Part shown: positions 24,801-36,260 of the stretch, piece by piece
Layout of the letters: every line of letters starts with the position of its first letter
Numbering within the stretch: position 1 is the first letter of the stretch
Source of the DNA: Pomphorhynchus laevis
Taxonomy: Eukaryota > Acanthocephala > Palaeacanthocephala > Echinorhynchida > Pomphorhynchidae
Direction: 5' to 3'
Length of the DNA: 64,000 bases
Assembly (NCBI GenBank): GCA_012934845.2
Contig: WNNJ02002841.1
Location: 1 to 64,000, forward strand
Notes under the pieces: model-generated
What the model was told of the DNA's origin: nothing
Databases searched by the model: none
The model's input: the letters and a program-made list of their open reading frames with translations, nothing else
Program-made: the position numbers and the translations under genes

Positions 24801-26900
24801 ACCGGACGTATATCGGTGTTCATACACAGGATATTGGCACAACAAAGAACAGAGCGCGGATAATTACAAATGGAAGTATCCCATTGTATGACTTCTTATA
24901 AAGGTGAGCGTCGTGGCCTACCGGAAAATTCGATGTGTGAATTTATTACAAATATTTTTTGTAAATTCGAGTTGCCCTTTAACAGTAAGATCTAAAAACA
25001 AAGTGAATCAAATCCGTAAAACATCGTGGAAATCATGGCAATAAACACGGAAATTCCTGCTGTTCCGCAATAAAAGTTAGTAAGAAAACAAGTCAAGAAA
25101 AATTGATGCTGATAATATGTGGTATTGTCTTTAAGCTACATGGGTTATATCGTACGTCGTAGATGCGTACGTGATGCAAGCAAAGAATATAAGAAATGTA
25201 AAATAAGAAGGATATAAACGCGGTCATATGATGTTGAAGTAACATTGATGTTGTACAATTGGTACATCATCACCACTGTGGTGTTAATGACGAGGGAGGC
25301 CATAACAGAGTCAGTGATTTGACAGCAGACAATCTTTGCATTATTTAGTTAAAGGTATTTACTCGAAAATCGGTGATTTGTTGATATTATGCGTTCACGG
25401 TTTTGCAGAAGACTTTGTAAACTCTAATTACAATATCAGATTGATGACCCGAGATAACCATATAGACTTAACTGAAACTGCATAGTTTAATGATCAGGAA
25501 GAAATACTCAGTATTTAGAAATAATGAGATTCTTAAATAATATGATCACAAATTAAGAATATGTGATCGAAAATTAAGAATAATGTGATGGCAAATTAAA
25601 AATAAAGAGGACATTCTCCACATTTGCATGTATTTTACAAAATGATAACAAGAAATAATAATAAGAAAATGTTTTAAATGCTTATTTAATTGACATCAAC
25701 GAGAATAATCTAATTGATTATTTGCTTCTAAATTATCTAATTGATCATTATCTAAATAATTTAATTGATAATTTAAAAAATATTATAATCAATATTTTAT
25801 TAATAATAAACATTATCTAATTGACTCCAAACTCAAACTATCTAATCGATTATTTGCGGCGTCACAATTATCTAATTGATAATTTGATAAATCATAATAA
25901 TAAACCTTATATAATTGATTTCACCATTAATTAATATTATCGTTGATTGTTATTAGCATTGATTAGTGTTATCTAAATTATCTAATTGATAATTTAATAA
26001 ATCGTAATAATAAACCTTATATAATTGATTTCACCATTAATTAATATTATCGTCAGCATGTTTGGCTGCTGATTGTAGAGGTTAATCTGATTACTTGACA
26101 GAATCTGCCTAATTAAATATTTTATTTATTTTGATTATACTTTAATAAATTGAATGAGAAAATATAAATTTATTTAAAAAAATAAATTAATTTATACATT
26201 TTTTCTTATATAAATTTACTGTTCATAAATAAATTATTAATTATCAAACAACTATTTGTAAGATAACTTTTTGTATGTCCTATTATACAAAAGATAATAT
26301 TCATTCCTTATCTTACGGATATATTAATTTGCTATAATACCTGTATTATTTTCTGATTCCATATTCGTACCTATAAAATTATACATTAAAGAGTGATAAT
26401 TTTGTATGTTGGATATGGTTTAAAATTTACCCCCAGGAGACAGATATTTAACATTTCAATGTAATATTTTAATTTTCTGTTTATTTCAATGTATTTAATC
26501 AATTTACGATAAGCTAATATTATCTTATCTTTATAAATATAAAAGATACGTTCCTTGCCATTGTAGAACGGTGTGCCAGTATTGGCATGTCGAATATATT
26601 GAATGTTTTATTCACTGTGCCTAATTGGCAAATTCAACCAAAAGGTTCATGGACGTTTAAAATACAATTTTTTATTTTTGATCCTTCTCGAATTTTGTTG
26701 CAATCGAATTTGTTGTGGCAACCAACAAATCCGATTGTATTTTAATATTTTAAAATGTTAAAATACTCAAAAAATATTTTTGTAAAATGTCACAAATCTA
26801 TTGCAGGAATCGTTCCTGTTGAATTGGTATATTAAGGAATAAATATATCTCAAAAAGATACGATAATGACTCCTCAATAAAGATACAATAAAGTAATGCG
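21880..26900. other. AT-rich intergenic DNA
   Basis: An R1 3' block (AAAATACGTAAACTCATTTA) lies at 21925. A perfect 24-bp palindrome lies at 24380-24403. 25690-26060 is built of variants of TCTAATTGATAATTT. ORFs at 24223-24555 and 24603-24845 match nothing I know and have no splice support. Confidence 0.35.
25867..26053 (+). repeat. 110-bp tandem duplication in a (TCTAATTGAT) region
   Basis: 25867-25943 and 25977-26053 are nearly the same (AAACCTTATATAATTGATTT, CACCATTAATTAATATTATC in both), with an offset of 110 bp. Shorter versions of the word TCTAATTGAT run from about 25700. Confidence 0.65.
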
Positions 26901-27080
26901 CTATTCTTTTAAACTAGGCATTTGATGAATCTGCGAGATCAACAAGTGAAAGATCATCTTAAACTCAGCCAAGACATCAACAGCCGTCTCGTAATCTAAT
27001 TCATTTACTTCAACTGTGCAATCTGTGGTTAGCGATTCGGGTTTATCAGTCCCAATGCATCGATATTCCCGATGCAACAT
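26901..27080 (-). CDS. Small ORF of 59 codons crossing the inverted-repeat boundary
   Basis: The minus strand reads MLHREYRCIGTDKPESLTTD, then CTVEVNELDYETAVDVLAEF, and ends QMPSLKE with a TAG. Amino-acid composition is protein-like in an otherwise AT-rich stretch. It is not recognised and could be a terminal exon (an AG lies just upstream of the Met). The first 31 codons lie in the left 593-bp arm; the last 28 lie outside it. In the right arm the same frame (plus strand, from 34421) is cut after NELDYET and runs to a stop. This suggests that the left locus is the original. Confidence 0.4.
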   Translation of the reverse strand: MLHREYRCIGTDKPESLTTDCTVEVNELDYETAVDVLAEFKMIFHLLISQIHQMPSLKE

Positions 27081-27578
27081 AATCCTTTATTTTGCAGACT
27101 TTTGCTATTGATCAACCAAATCAGTGAATACAACCAAATCAGTGAATACGTATATATTAAAAGCAATACATTTATCATATTTAAATATTATTCATATATA
27201 AAAATATATATTAAAATTAATATGTAATGTAAATTATTTAATAAATTGTAAATAGTTGATAAGGATCCGTTATTGATAAATAATTATTGGATCTAGATCA
27301 AAAGAAATGGAAAATTTTCAATTTTATATTTCGCTAACCTCTGATAGCATCTTCAGAAAATTACTAATTACTAATGCTTAAACGAATAATATAATTTTAA
27401 AGTGAATTATTAGAACTGGATCAAAAAAAGAGAAACATTTTATTTGATATTTGGCTAACTTTTGTTAGCATCTTCAGGTAATTTTCTAAAGATGCAAACA
27501 GAGATGAGCGAAATATCAGATAAGAATTTCCCATTTTTGTTAATTCAGCTCCAATAATTCTTTATTTACTATATATTT
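26986..27578. repeat. Left arm of a perfect 593-bp inverted repeat
   Basis: Compared line by line, this arm is the exact reverse complement of 33923-34515; I found no mismatch. Every position p pairs with 61501-p. It contains part of a 59-codon ORF and three hammerhead-like hairpins (27327-27356, 27447-27477, 27486-27517). Homology ends abruptly at both sides. Confidence 0.95.
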
Positions 27579-28559
27579 AATTAATAAATACGAATTAATA
27601 TTAAATTAATTTAATATTAAATTATTATTAAATATTATTTTAACTATTATATGATTTTAAAATTTTTGACAAATTAATTGCTAGTTAATTAATTACTAAT
27701 TAATAGTAATTAATTACATCAACAATAGCCAACCCCAATAATTAAAATAATCCTCAATAATTTAAAAATCTAATTATCTACTGGCAACACTTCCAGTAGA
27801 CAGCGAAAAATAAAATAAAATATTAGAATAAACAGAGTTTTGCTAATTAATGAAGTAGTACTTTCATAAATTTTTTAATTATTTCATTAATTATCTAATT
27901 AATCGTTTTTAATAATAAGAAACTAGGGAATATATCAGATTAGTTAACTATGTTTAGATATTATGTATTACTTATATTTTAATACAGTAAATATCCTAAC
28001 CTTTAGAGTTAACATTATTAAGCAAAATACCAAACCTCAATAAGCAAAATAATCCTCGATAATTAAAAAATCGATTAATCTATTGGCAACATTTTAAGTA
28101 GGCATTGAAAATATAATGAATGAAAATATGTTAAAAGTTCACGTCAATATCATTAAAATTTGATCTCTCAATTCCTTATCTTAGAATGGCTATTAATCTT
28201 TCAGTTCACTATCTTAGAATAGAGATAGATCTGCCAATTCACAACATTGGAAAAGAAACTTAGATCTGCAAAGGACTTATTTTTACGTGTCAGTAATCAG
28301 ATCATTTAACTGGTGCTATAAATTTAAAAATGTAAATATCTTTATCTTTAAATAGGATTTTTATAACTCTAATTTTAGGAACTGATTAATATATATAACA
28401 TACAGTGCATTAGAGAATGAAAATTGGAAATCATCAATAGCTATAGCTATATAACTATAGCTACAGCTTTCTACCCCATCTGATTAAATCTTAGCAAAAT
28501 AAAGTTTTGCCGTAATGTGGCGCCGGTAGCGAAAGCGATTTATTTAGAATATCACGATA

Positions 28560-28860
28560 TGGATATATACCAATCTGATTAATCATATCAGTTAACTGAG
28601 TTCACGTATTTGTACTATACATAAATTTAAAAATGGGAATATCTTAATATTAAAATTTTAAATAATTTAGAGATTTTATAATTTAAGATTTTTTATAACT
28701 CATAACTTTTATACTTCAATTAAAATATAATGTACTATGTATTAAAATTAAGTTGATAGGTCATTAGGAAGAACTGCTATGTTATCAGGTTTCGGCCTAT
28801 ATCCCTCAATCTGGCACAACATGGGGTCAAATACATGCTAGTGAAGTATTTTCTCTAATA
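28560..28860 (-). repeat. R1 dispersed repeat copy, reversed
   Basis: Read on the minus strand: ACTAGCATGTATTTGACCCC, then GGCCGAAACCTGATAACATA and GCAGTTCTTCCTAATGACC, and at the far end ATACGTGAACTCAGTTAACT. Same order as the 17.34-kb copy. It keeps a GGCCGAAAC that is damaged there. Confidence 0.6.
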
Positions 28861-28919
28861 ATAAATACTAAACCCATAATCTTCTTCCATTTCAAATATA
28901 AAGTTATTACAGGAACAAA

Positions 28920-29095
28920 GAAGCAGAAATTATCCTTTATTTAATAACAAAATACTATATTTCGATAGCTCATACTATCCTCATCAGGATTACAATAAAA
29001 TGTTTCACAAATTTCGTGTTTTCAACATTTATACAAAAAACAAGCATTGATGTGCCTCGCATTTCTACTTAAATGCAGAAAATACTTATTTTCTC
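28920..29095 (-). repeat. R2 copy with a near-canonical hammerhead-like core
   Basis: The minus strand at 28988-28957 reads CCTGATGAGGATAG, loop TATGAG, CTATCGAAATATAG: CTGATGA and GAAA separated by a GATAG/CTATC stem, the order seen in hammerhead ribozymes. Stem III and a cleavage site are not convincing. The flank matches the copy at 7.74-7.88 kb. Confidence 0.5.
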
Positions 29096-32000
29096 TAATG
29101 TAATTTGATTATCTAGCGAAGTTTATAGCTCACAATTTATGGATTATTCATCAAAATTAAGATTATAAATCATTTGGATAAACTGCCTTGTTACAAGTTT
29201 CGTATACTGCTCCAATAGGTTTTCAAATTGAAGTAGCACTTTCCACTATTAACGCAGATTTAATTTAAAATCAGAAATGATTTCAATTAAATTTGAAAAA
29301 TGTAAGACGAAAGTCTTACATTAAATTTAAATGCCAACAATGCTGATGAGTCGAGTGATCGTCATCCAACATTTAACGACAGAAACGTGAATTGTAGGTA
29401 TTGTATCAGAAGCTGATGAGTACCACCAATACTGAAATGTAGCGTACTGCTGTTAGCGTATAGATAGAATTAAAGTAGCGTACAGAATTAAAAAATAGTC
29501 ATCAAAATTTCAATATTAAATTTAATAATTATAATTTAAAAATAATTAATAATATTTAATAAATATATTTAATAATTTATAAATATTTATGTGTTGATTA
29601 TAATTATTTAATTATTATAAATTTAATAATCTATAAAATTATAAATTATGAATTTGTATAATGTATTGACTATGAATATTTTAATAATAAAATTTACAAT
29701 TATAAAGCAATGTTGTATAATCGTCACAAAACTGAATTCTTTGATCCGTTCATAATTATTTATTTACGATTTGAGTTATCAAATGTTTAAATTTATCTTC
29801 ATTTACAAACTATTTGATAAGCCAACAAGTTTTCTTTGTTTGTTAAAACAAGACTTGTTTTTTCTAACGTTTAAATCTAATATCCAAAATTAAAATGTGA
29901 TTAATTTGAATAAAAACTGATTAATCTGTGCCTAAACCTTACCAAATTCTAATAATAATTAGAATCAGCTTAAAAACTTAAAATGAAAATTAGAGTTTAT
30001 ATAAATGATAGACAGTTTACGGTATAATCTGTGATGCTAATCAGTGAACATTTTTAGAGCTATGACCAGGTATTAGCCCCTGATAAATCAACAACAATGG
30101 CAACATAATAATATTATGGAAATAAAAAATAAATGCGTTGTAAATACGATAATTGCTTAAACTGCGATTTTGTTACTGCACGCGTAGATCTAACCTATAC
30201 GTTCCAATGAAAAGGCTACAACTATCACATTTTTACTATTCGTTCTTCACCAATATTGGTAAATAGTTTAGATAATATCGTAAATGACAGTAACCTAGAA
30301 AAAAGCATCGAATGCATTATTATCAACTGCATCATAGGAATACGCTGGGAGGTACCTTGAACGTTGGCATTTGAATCATTTTAAAAATCACTATTTAGAA
30401 TACAATAAAACTTATATCTTATTGCTGACGCTTTATTGAGAATTATAAGTTTGAATATATCTTTCTTTATAAGATATATCAACATTTTTTAAATGTGAAG
30501 AAAAACTCGATATTTCTGAAGATATTAGTCAAAATTATTTTTTTTTGGTATTGATTGAGTTAAATAATATTGTAATTTGATATATCAGATGAAGATATTT
30601 TTTGAATTAGTTAATCCACTGTAAGATATGGTAGCTATTTCGGATAATTATTTAGATCTTAGAATTTTTGAATTTGGAATTAAGTCTTCAAATTACTAAA
30701 TTGAAAGATAAAACTATATATTTAAAATTGAAATGTGAAGTCATATTTTCTCGATAAAGTATCACTGAATTATAGATTTGTTGATAAGGTATTATACTTA
30801 ATTATTAAGGTATGAAAATATCATACATAATATTAACTTTATTTATGAAAATGTTCCTATTTTATTACTTGTAGACAGTACTTGAACTTACCGCAGTATG
30901 ATTTGAAATTGTTTTAATTAAAATATTAATTTTTATCTTTTACCTTTTTAGTTTCTTGTTCTAATTGCTCGAATTTATGTGTTAATTTCTTTTTACCCTT
31001 TTTTGGTCTCTTGTTTTATATTTGTGACGTGGTCATTTGTCAATTCTTAAATACCCAATGTTTTAATGTGTTATCTAACCGCTGTCACTTTATGTAGTGT
31101 TAAACATTTTCTATTCTGAAGAAACTCGTATGTGATTAGTGGAAATTTGATTTAATAAATGCTCCTAACCTTCTTATCTATAATTAACTTTAAATTAATT
31201 TTAAATATTTAAATTAAATATTTAATTTAATATATTAACAATTTCATAATATTAACTTTATTAATTTGGTATTTTTGTTTTAAAATTATAAAATACAGAA
31301 AGAATAGCGTCATTCATAAAAAGTATAAATAGAGTCCAAGCGATCGAACAGATAATAACAGCATGTTGATTTAACGATTTTAAATATCGATTTTTATTAA
31401 TGTTAATTGATTTTATTAATTACGATTTTAAATTTGCATTGATAAATAAAACATATATATTTAATTGTTACTATTTCATAATTATAATATTCGCTAATGA
31501 TTATGAAATTTAAAGTAATGCAATTTTGCCTTGTTTGTAAATATTATCCATAAGGATGTCACCATATTGGGCCACTCAGACGAAATCAAAATCCAAAAAT
31601 TTGTAAAATTAATTAGTCGAAATATGTTGCATCAATTTGTTCAAGAAATAAATGTTTTTAAAAATGTATTTATTAACATTACGTGTTATCATTAAAATTT
31701 ATACGAATATTTAATTGGTAAATCTATAATTACCCAATTTGTACAGCACAATAAAATATATCTCGTGCAAAGCTTAAAATACATTTTTAAATGAGATTTA
31801 TATTAATTACAAATTGACATTTTAACTTACAAAAATATTAGAACCTGCTTTAAATAATTGTAGTTTATTTTTATAAAGCAATAATTGTAATCTATTAAAA
31901 GTTGATATTTTGCTACTAAAAATGTGTTCTGTAAATTTCTAGCCAAAAAAGCTGATAATGGACTATAAACAGACTATAAATGGACTATAAATGGAATACA

Positions 32001-32464
32001 AAAGGTGATAATGGACTATAAATTTAAAAAATATAAAGATACAAGTAGAATCATCACAGAAATATAAGATCGATGAAATAATTCCAGTGCGGTTGAAAGA
32101 AGAGGGATGTAAGAAAGTGAGTTAATTTTGCATCTACGACAAAATAAGCGAAAGTTAATACATTGTAAGATAGTTTTATAAAATAGTTTTATAAAATATT
32201 AGATAGTTATAACAGATAATTTTATACTGTAAGATAGTTTTTGTTAAATAAAGGGTAATTTTCCTTTCTTCGTTCCTTTAAAACTATCTAATCGAAAATT
32301 GAAGGAGATTATAGAATTAGTGTGACTATTTAACATTGTAAGATGTTGAGCTAGTGATTTGGATATGCCGATAGTACTCTGATGATATGAATTTTGCTTT
32401 GTGCATTTATAAACTAAAAACTAATATCACATACTAAATCATCTAAAATGCTTAACTCTCACTA

Positions 32465-32751
32465 TCAATTAGGCCGGGAACTTTTGTAAATATTATTTGT
32501 AATATTATCTGTAAATATCAATTAAATATTAATATGTAATTAATAACATACCTCTTATATCCTCGATTGTGGTGTTATTATGTTTCCAGAAAAGATTGTA
32601 AAAATTATCGCAATCTGGTTTCTTTATTATTGACTTGCGTTTAAAAATTCGTTTAATTTTCGGCCATATTGATTCATGTATAATCGATATATTTTCTTGA
32701 CCAACGCTTGGCATGCTTTGATAGGTAGAATACATATGCCCAATATTATTA
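32465..32751 (-). CDS. Candidate two-exon gene end, unrecognised
   Basis: Exon 32751-32552 starts after acceptor AAATTCAG and encodes NNIGHMYSTYQSMPSVGQEN...SIWPKIKRIFKRKSIIKK...; the donor is GAG/GTATGT. A 43-nt intron (32551-32509) ends TTTACAG. The second exon, 32508-32465, adds DNITNNIYKSSRPN and a TGA. Frame is kept across the junction (phase 1). The IWPKIK...NFYNLFW spacing recalls, only faintly, a cullin N-terminal helix; I would not assign it. Located inside the inverted-repeat spacer. Confidence 0.35.
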
Positions 32752-33922
32752 CTGAATTTGGTTTACATAAATGCGTCTTAAACGTGATTTAAATTTGAAC
32801 ATTTTGATCAACTGTGAAGAAACGGAAATTATTTAATCGGGATATAAAACACCTTATTTCGATAAGACATTAACACAACTGAATTTAAGCTTAAACTCGC
32901 ATATCAACTAATATTATTCTAAACAGCTTATATACAGTTTAAAATTACGGAATTGATGTATATTAAAAGCAATGGGAAGATAATGAAAGGCAACAAAGAT
33001 AACTGGAGCTTAACGACACCGATAAAAATATTAAAGTTGAAGGATCACGCACAATCTTCCAGAAATGCATGTGTGTAATGAACAAGTCGCTACACGAAGA
33101 TAAGAGTATGAACTCCTGGAGAGGGCTACTGCAAAGCCAAAAGCTAGAGAGCATTATATATTATTGAATCTTTCTCGGTGTATAAGAATAAAATTAAAGA
33201 ACATTTTTCATCGAATGTAATCTTGAATGATAGTTTAAAATGTTGGAATAGAGCATTTGTCTATTTGAGAATTGTATTGAAACCAAGATCATCCACTACT
33301 ATTGATCAAACAGTAAAATCGTCATGAAACGGAGAATGTAGAAAATTTCAAAACAATGAAGCTTATTAATTATATAATTGTCACAAAATAATGTTTGCGA
33401 AAATGCTACCGGCTTGCTAAAACGAAAAAAATTACGGATTCCAAAAACGCGAAAAAATTTCAAACTTAATTCATTGATGCAGCAACTAATAAAGGGAAAA
33501 TGTTTGCAATTTGAATACAATCTTAGTTTAAAAAAACGTTTTGAATTACAAATGCAAAATTGCTAGCTTTACGAAAAGTACGCGCAATAGTTCTTCATCA
33601 AATCACTTTATACAATGAAAAACGTAAACCTCATAAAATTGTCAAATATGGAGAAAGAAACAGTTTTATTGCAATTAAGATTCCGTTGTCGTTGCATTAT
33701 TAGTCTTAGCTGATTCAATCTAACGATTTACTATCCCGTCATTTTGACGTGTACAAGCTTATCATTAAATAAACCACAATTTTGATACACTTTTTATCGT
33801 AAAATAAGCAATATTTAAATTCATTTTATAAAACTTGCTGGTTACAAATAAAATTTTAATAGGAAGTCAATTGGATACAACTAACAGATGATAATAATGT
33901 TCACCAAAAGCATGATAACGAA

Positions 33923-34515
33923 AAATATATAGTAAATAAAGAATTATTGGAGCTGAATTAACAAAAATGGGAAATTCTTATCTGATATTTCGCTCATCTC
34001 TGTTTGCATCTTTAGAAAATTACCTGAAGATGCTAACAAAAGTTAGCCAAATATCAAATAAAATGTTTCTCTTTTTTTGATCCAGTTCTAATAATTCACT
34101 TTAAAATTATATTATTCGTTTAAGCATTAGTAATTAGTAATTTTCTGAAGATGCTATCAGAGGTTAGCGAAATATAAAATTGAAAATTTTCCATTTCTTT
34201 TGATCTAGATCCAATAATTATTTATCAATAACGGATCCTTATCAACTATTTACAATTTATTAAATAATTTACATTACATATTAATTTTAATATATATTTT
34301 TATATATGAATAATATTTAAATATGATAAATGTATTGCTTTTAATATATACGTATTCACTGATTTGGTTGTATTCACTGATTTGGTTGATCAATAGCAAA
34401 AGTCTGCAAAATAAAGGATTATGTTGCATCGGGAATATCGATGCATTGGGACTGATAAACCCGAATCGCTAACCACAGATTGCACAGTTGAAGTAAATGA
34501 ATTAGATTACGAGAC
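33923..34515. repeat. Right arm of the perfect 593-bp inverted repeat
   Basis: Exact reverse complement of 26986-27578. Its outer edge sits in the coding-like stretch ...NELDYET and joins the sequence AGATGTTAGCAAAATATAAA, itself part of a hammerhead-like repeat. No target-site duplication is visible at the outer edges of the two arms. Confidence 0.95.
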
Positions 34516-34663
34516 AGATGTTAGCAAAATATAAAATAAAATTTTACTTCTTTCTTTGAAAAAGAAAGAAGATTGTACATTTGAAGTAAATGAATTAGAT
34601 AACGAGACAGATGTTAGCGAAATATAAAATAAAATTTTACTTCTTTCTTTGATCCAGCTCAAA
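34478..34663 (+). repeat. 93-bp tandem duplication at the outer edge of the right arm
   Basis: 34478-34570 and 34571-34663 both run GATTG(C/T)ACA(G/T)TTGAAG through GAGACAGATGTTAGC and AAATTTTACTTCTTTCTTTG, with a few differences. The right-arm boundary falls inside the first copy. Confidence 0.8.
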
Positions 34664-35548
34664 TAATTTTTTATCAAAAATGAATCATTAGCAACTATTT
34701 ATGACCATATTCTAGTTAAACACATTGTACATTTCTATAATAATATACATTTCAATAACAAAATATACATCTCAGTAACACGTTCTAATATATATAAATA
34801 GTAGAAAGATAAATGTTTAGTATTTAGCATATATTTGGTATATATTAATTGTGGAAAGATAAATATTTAGTATTTGACATATAACATTAGGAATATTGGA
34901 AAAAATGTACAAACTATAAAGATTTATATTGATTTAGTAAAAAATATTTTAAACATTAGTTTATTCCTTCTTTATAGCAAATTTTGTTAAGTTTATTCTT
35001 TATGTAATTGTATATTGTGGTCATTTAATTAGTTTTATTTTATTTTATTTTTATAACAACAGTCATATATAGAACCAAAATAAAAATAAATTATTCACTA
35101 TTTAATTACAATTATTGAACAAACAAAAATTTTCGTTTGTGCAATAATTGTACAATAATTTATTTTTGTCATGGTTTAATTTAATCATTTCTACGCATAT
35201 GCCAGAATCCGTTCGAGGATCCCTGGATCAGTTTATTTTATATCTAAATAAAGTTTATTTTATTTTATATTGTTGACAAACAAAATAAAATAAAACGGCT
35301 TTATTTTATCTTGTTTGTCTACAATTTGAATATGACCTTCGCAGTAACCACGGCAACGATTTACACACCCATTAGTAAATATATACTACGAGATACAAAT
35401 ATGATTGCTTCCATCAAAAAGTAAGTTTGGAAAACCGAAATAGGTATAGATCAAATTTTATTTAAATGTACAAATTAATTCAAAAATATCCAAATCTATA
35501 CAAAAATCTGTGGGCATGTATAATCTGTGGGCACATATATTTTTTCTT
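34664..35548. other. AT-rich intergenic DNA
   Basis: No gene seen. Contains several TTTTATTTTATTT runs and short inverted segments (near 35130-35160 and 35250-35320). Confidence 0.3.
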
Positions 35549-35590
35549 CGTGGTCATGTATGCGTGCTGGCGCACGCATACATGATCACG
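35549..35590. repeat. 19-bp hairpin with one mismatch
   Basis: CGTGGTCATGTATGCGTGC and its near-perfect complement GCACGCATACATGATCACG, with a 4-nt loop TGGC. It lies just before an R1 copy. Confidence 0.75.
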
Positions 35591-35594
35591 AAAC

Positions 35595-36085
35595 AAATAA
35601 ATCAAAGGAAGGAACTGCTATGCTATCAGGTTTCGGACCCTAATTCCTCTACCCAACATAGCAGAATACGTGCTAAGGACGTATTTCCTCTGATTAAATT
35701 TGATTATATAGTATCTTATTCTATTACAAAGTATATTATTTATTATCCATCCATAAAAATTTTCCTCTAATGATTTTAAATTTTTTTAATAATATTTTGT
35801 TGATTTTTATATTTTACTATTTTCTGTTTGATGGTATTTTTATAATAACCTTGTTTAAAATATGCATCTATTAAATTATTCAAATGATTTTTAAGAACAC
35901 CAATATCGTTACATATTATGGCTTTGTTAAATCAAAATTTAATAATTAAATAATAAAATAAAATAATTTTTTAAGATTTTTATAATTTATATCAAGTTAA
36001 AATAAAAAATTTAAATTTAAAATAAAAGTCAATTTTTATGAATTGACTAATAAATAAGAGATGATGTATCAGAATAATGATTAGA
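35595..36085 (-). repeat. R1 dispersed repeat copy, reversed, interrupted
   Basis: The minus strand reads GGAAATACGTCCTTAGCACG, TATTCTGCTATGTTGGG, GGGTCCGAAACCTGATAGCA and TAGCAGTTCC near 35700-35600. The distal blocks (GTCAATTTTTATGAATTGAC) appear at about 36030-36050, so ~250 bp of other sequence lies between or has replaced part of the unit. Confidence 0.5.
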
Positions 36086-36260
36086 GGTTATAACTATCTA
36101 AGAGGTAATAACTATCTATTAGAGGTAACTATCTATTCGAGGTAATAACTATCTATTAGAGGTAATAACTATCTATTAGAGGTAATAACTATCTATTAGA
36201 GGTAATAACTATCTATTAGAGGTAATAACTATCTATTAGAGGTAATAACTATCTAAGAAA
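36081..36260 (+). repeat. 20-bp minisatellite, about 8 units
   Basis: The unit TTAGAGGTAATAACTATCTA is repeated head to tail, with five central copies identical and the edge copies shorter or altered. It grows out of the distal end of the reversed R1 copy (GATTAGAGGTTATAACTATC). Confidence 0.9.

Larger units (their letters stand above)
27579..33922. other. 6.3-kb spacer between the inverted arms
   Basis: Mostly AT-rich sequence with no transposase-like ORF. Holds a reversed R1 copy (28.56-28.86 kb), an R2 copy with a hammerhead-like motif (28.92-29.09 kb), short near-repeats of AATGGACTATAAA (31950-32030) and a candidate two-exon gene (32465-32751, minus). Confidence 0.5.

Noticed and set aside
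32552-32751. Cullin N-terminal domain
   Set aside because: Only a loose spacing of aromatic and hydrophobic residues; not enough to assign.
26986-34515. Arms as terminal inverted repeats of a known DNA transposon
   Set aside because: No transposase, no recognisable family termini and no target-site duplication; kept as an unexplained inverted repeat.
36081-36260. Regular direct repeats that could suggest a CRISPR array
   Set aside because: Units are contiguous without unique spacers, in a eukaryotic context; this is a minisatellite.
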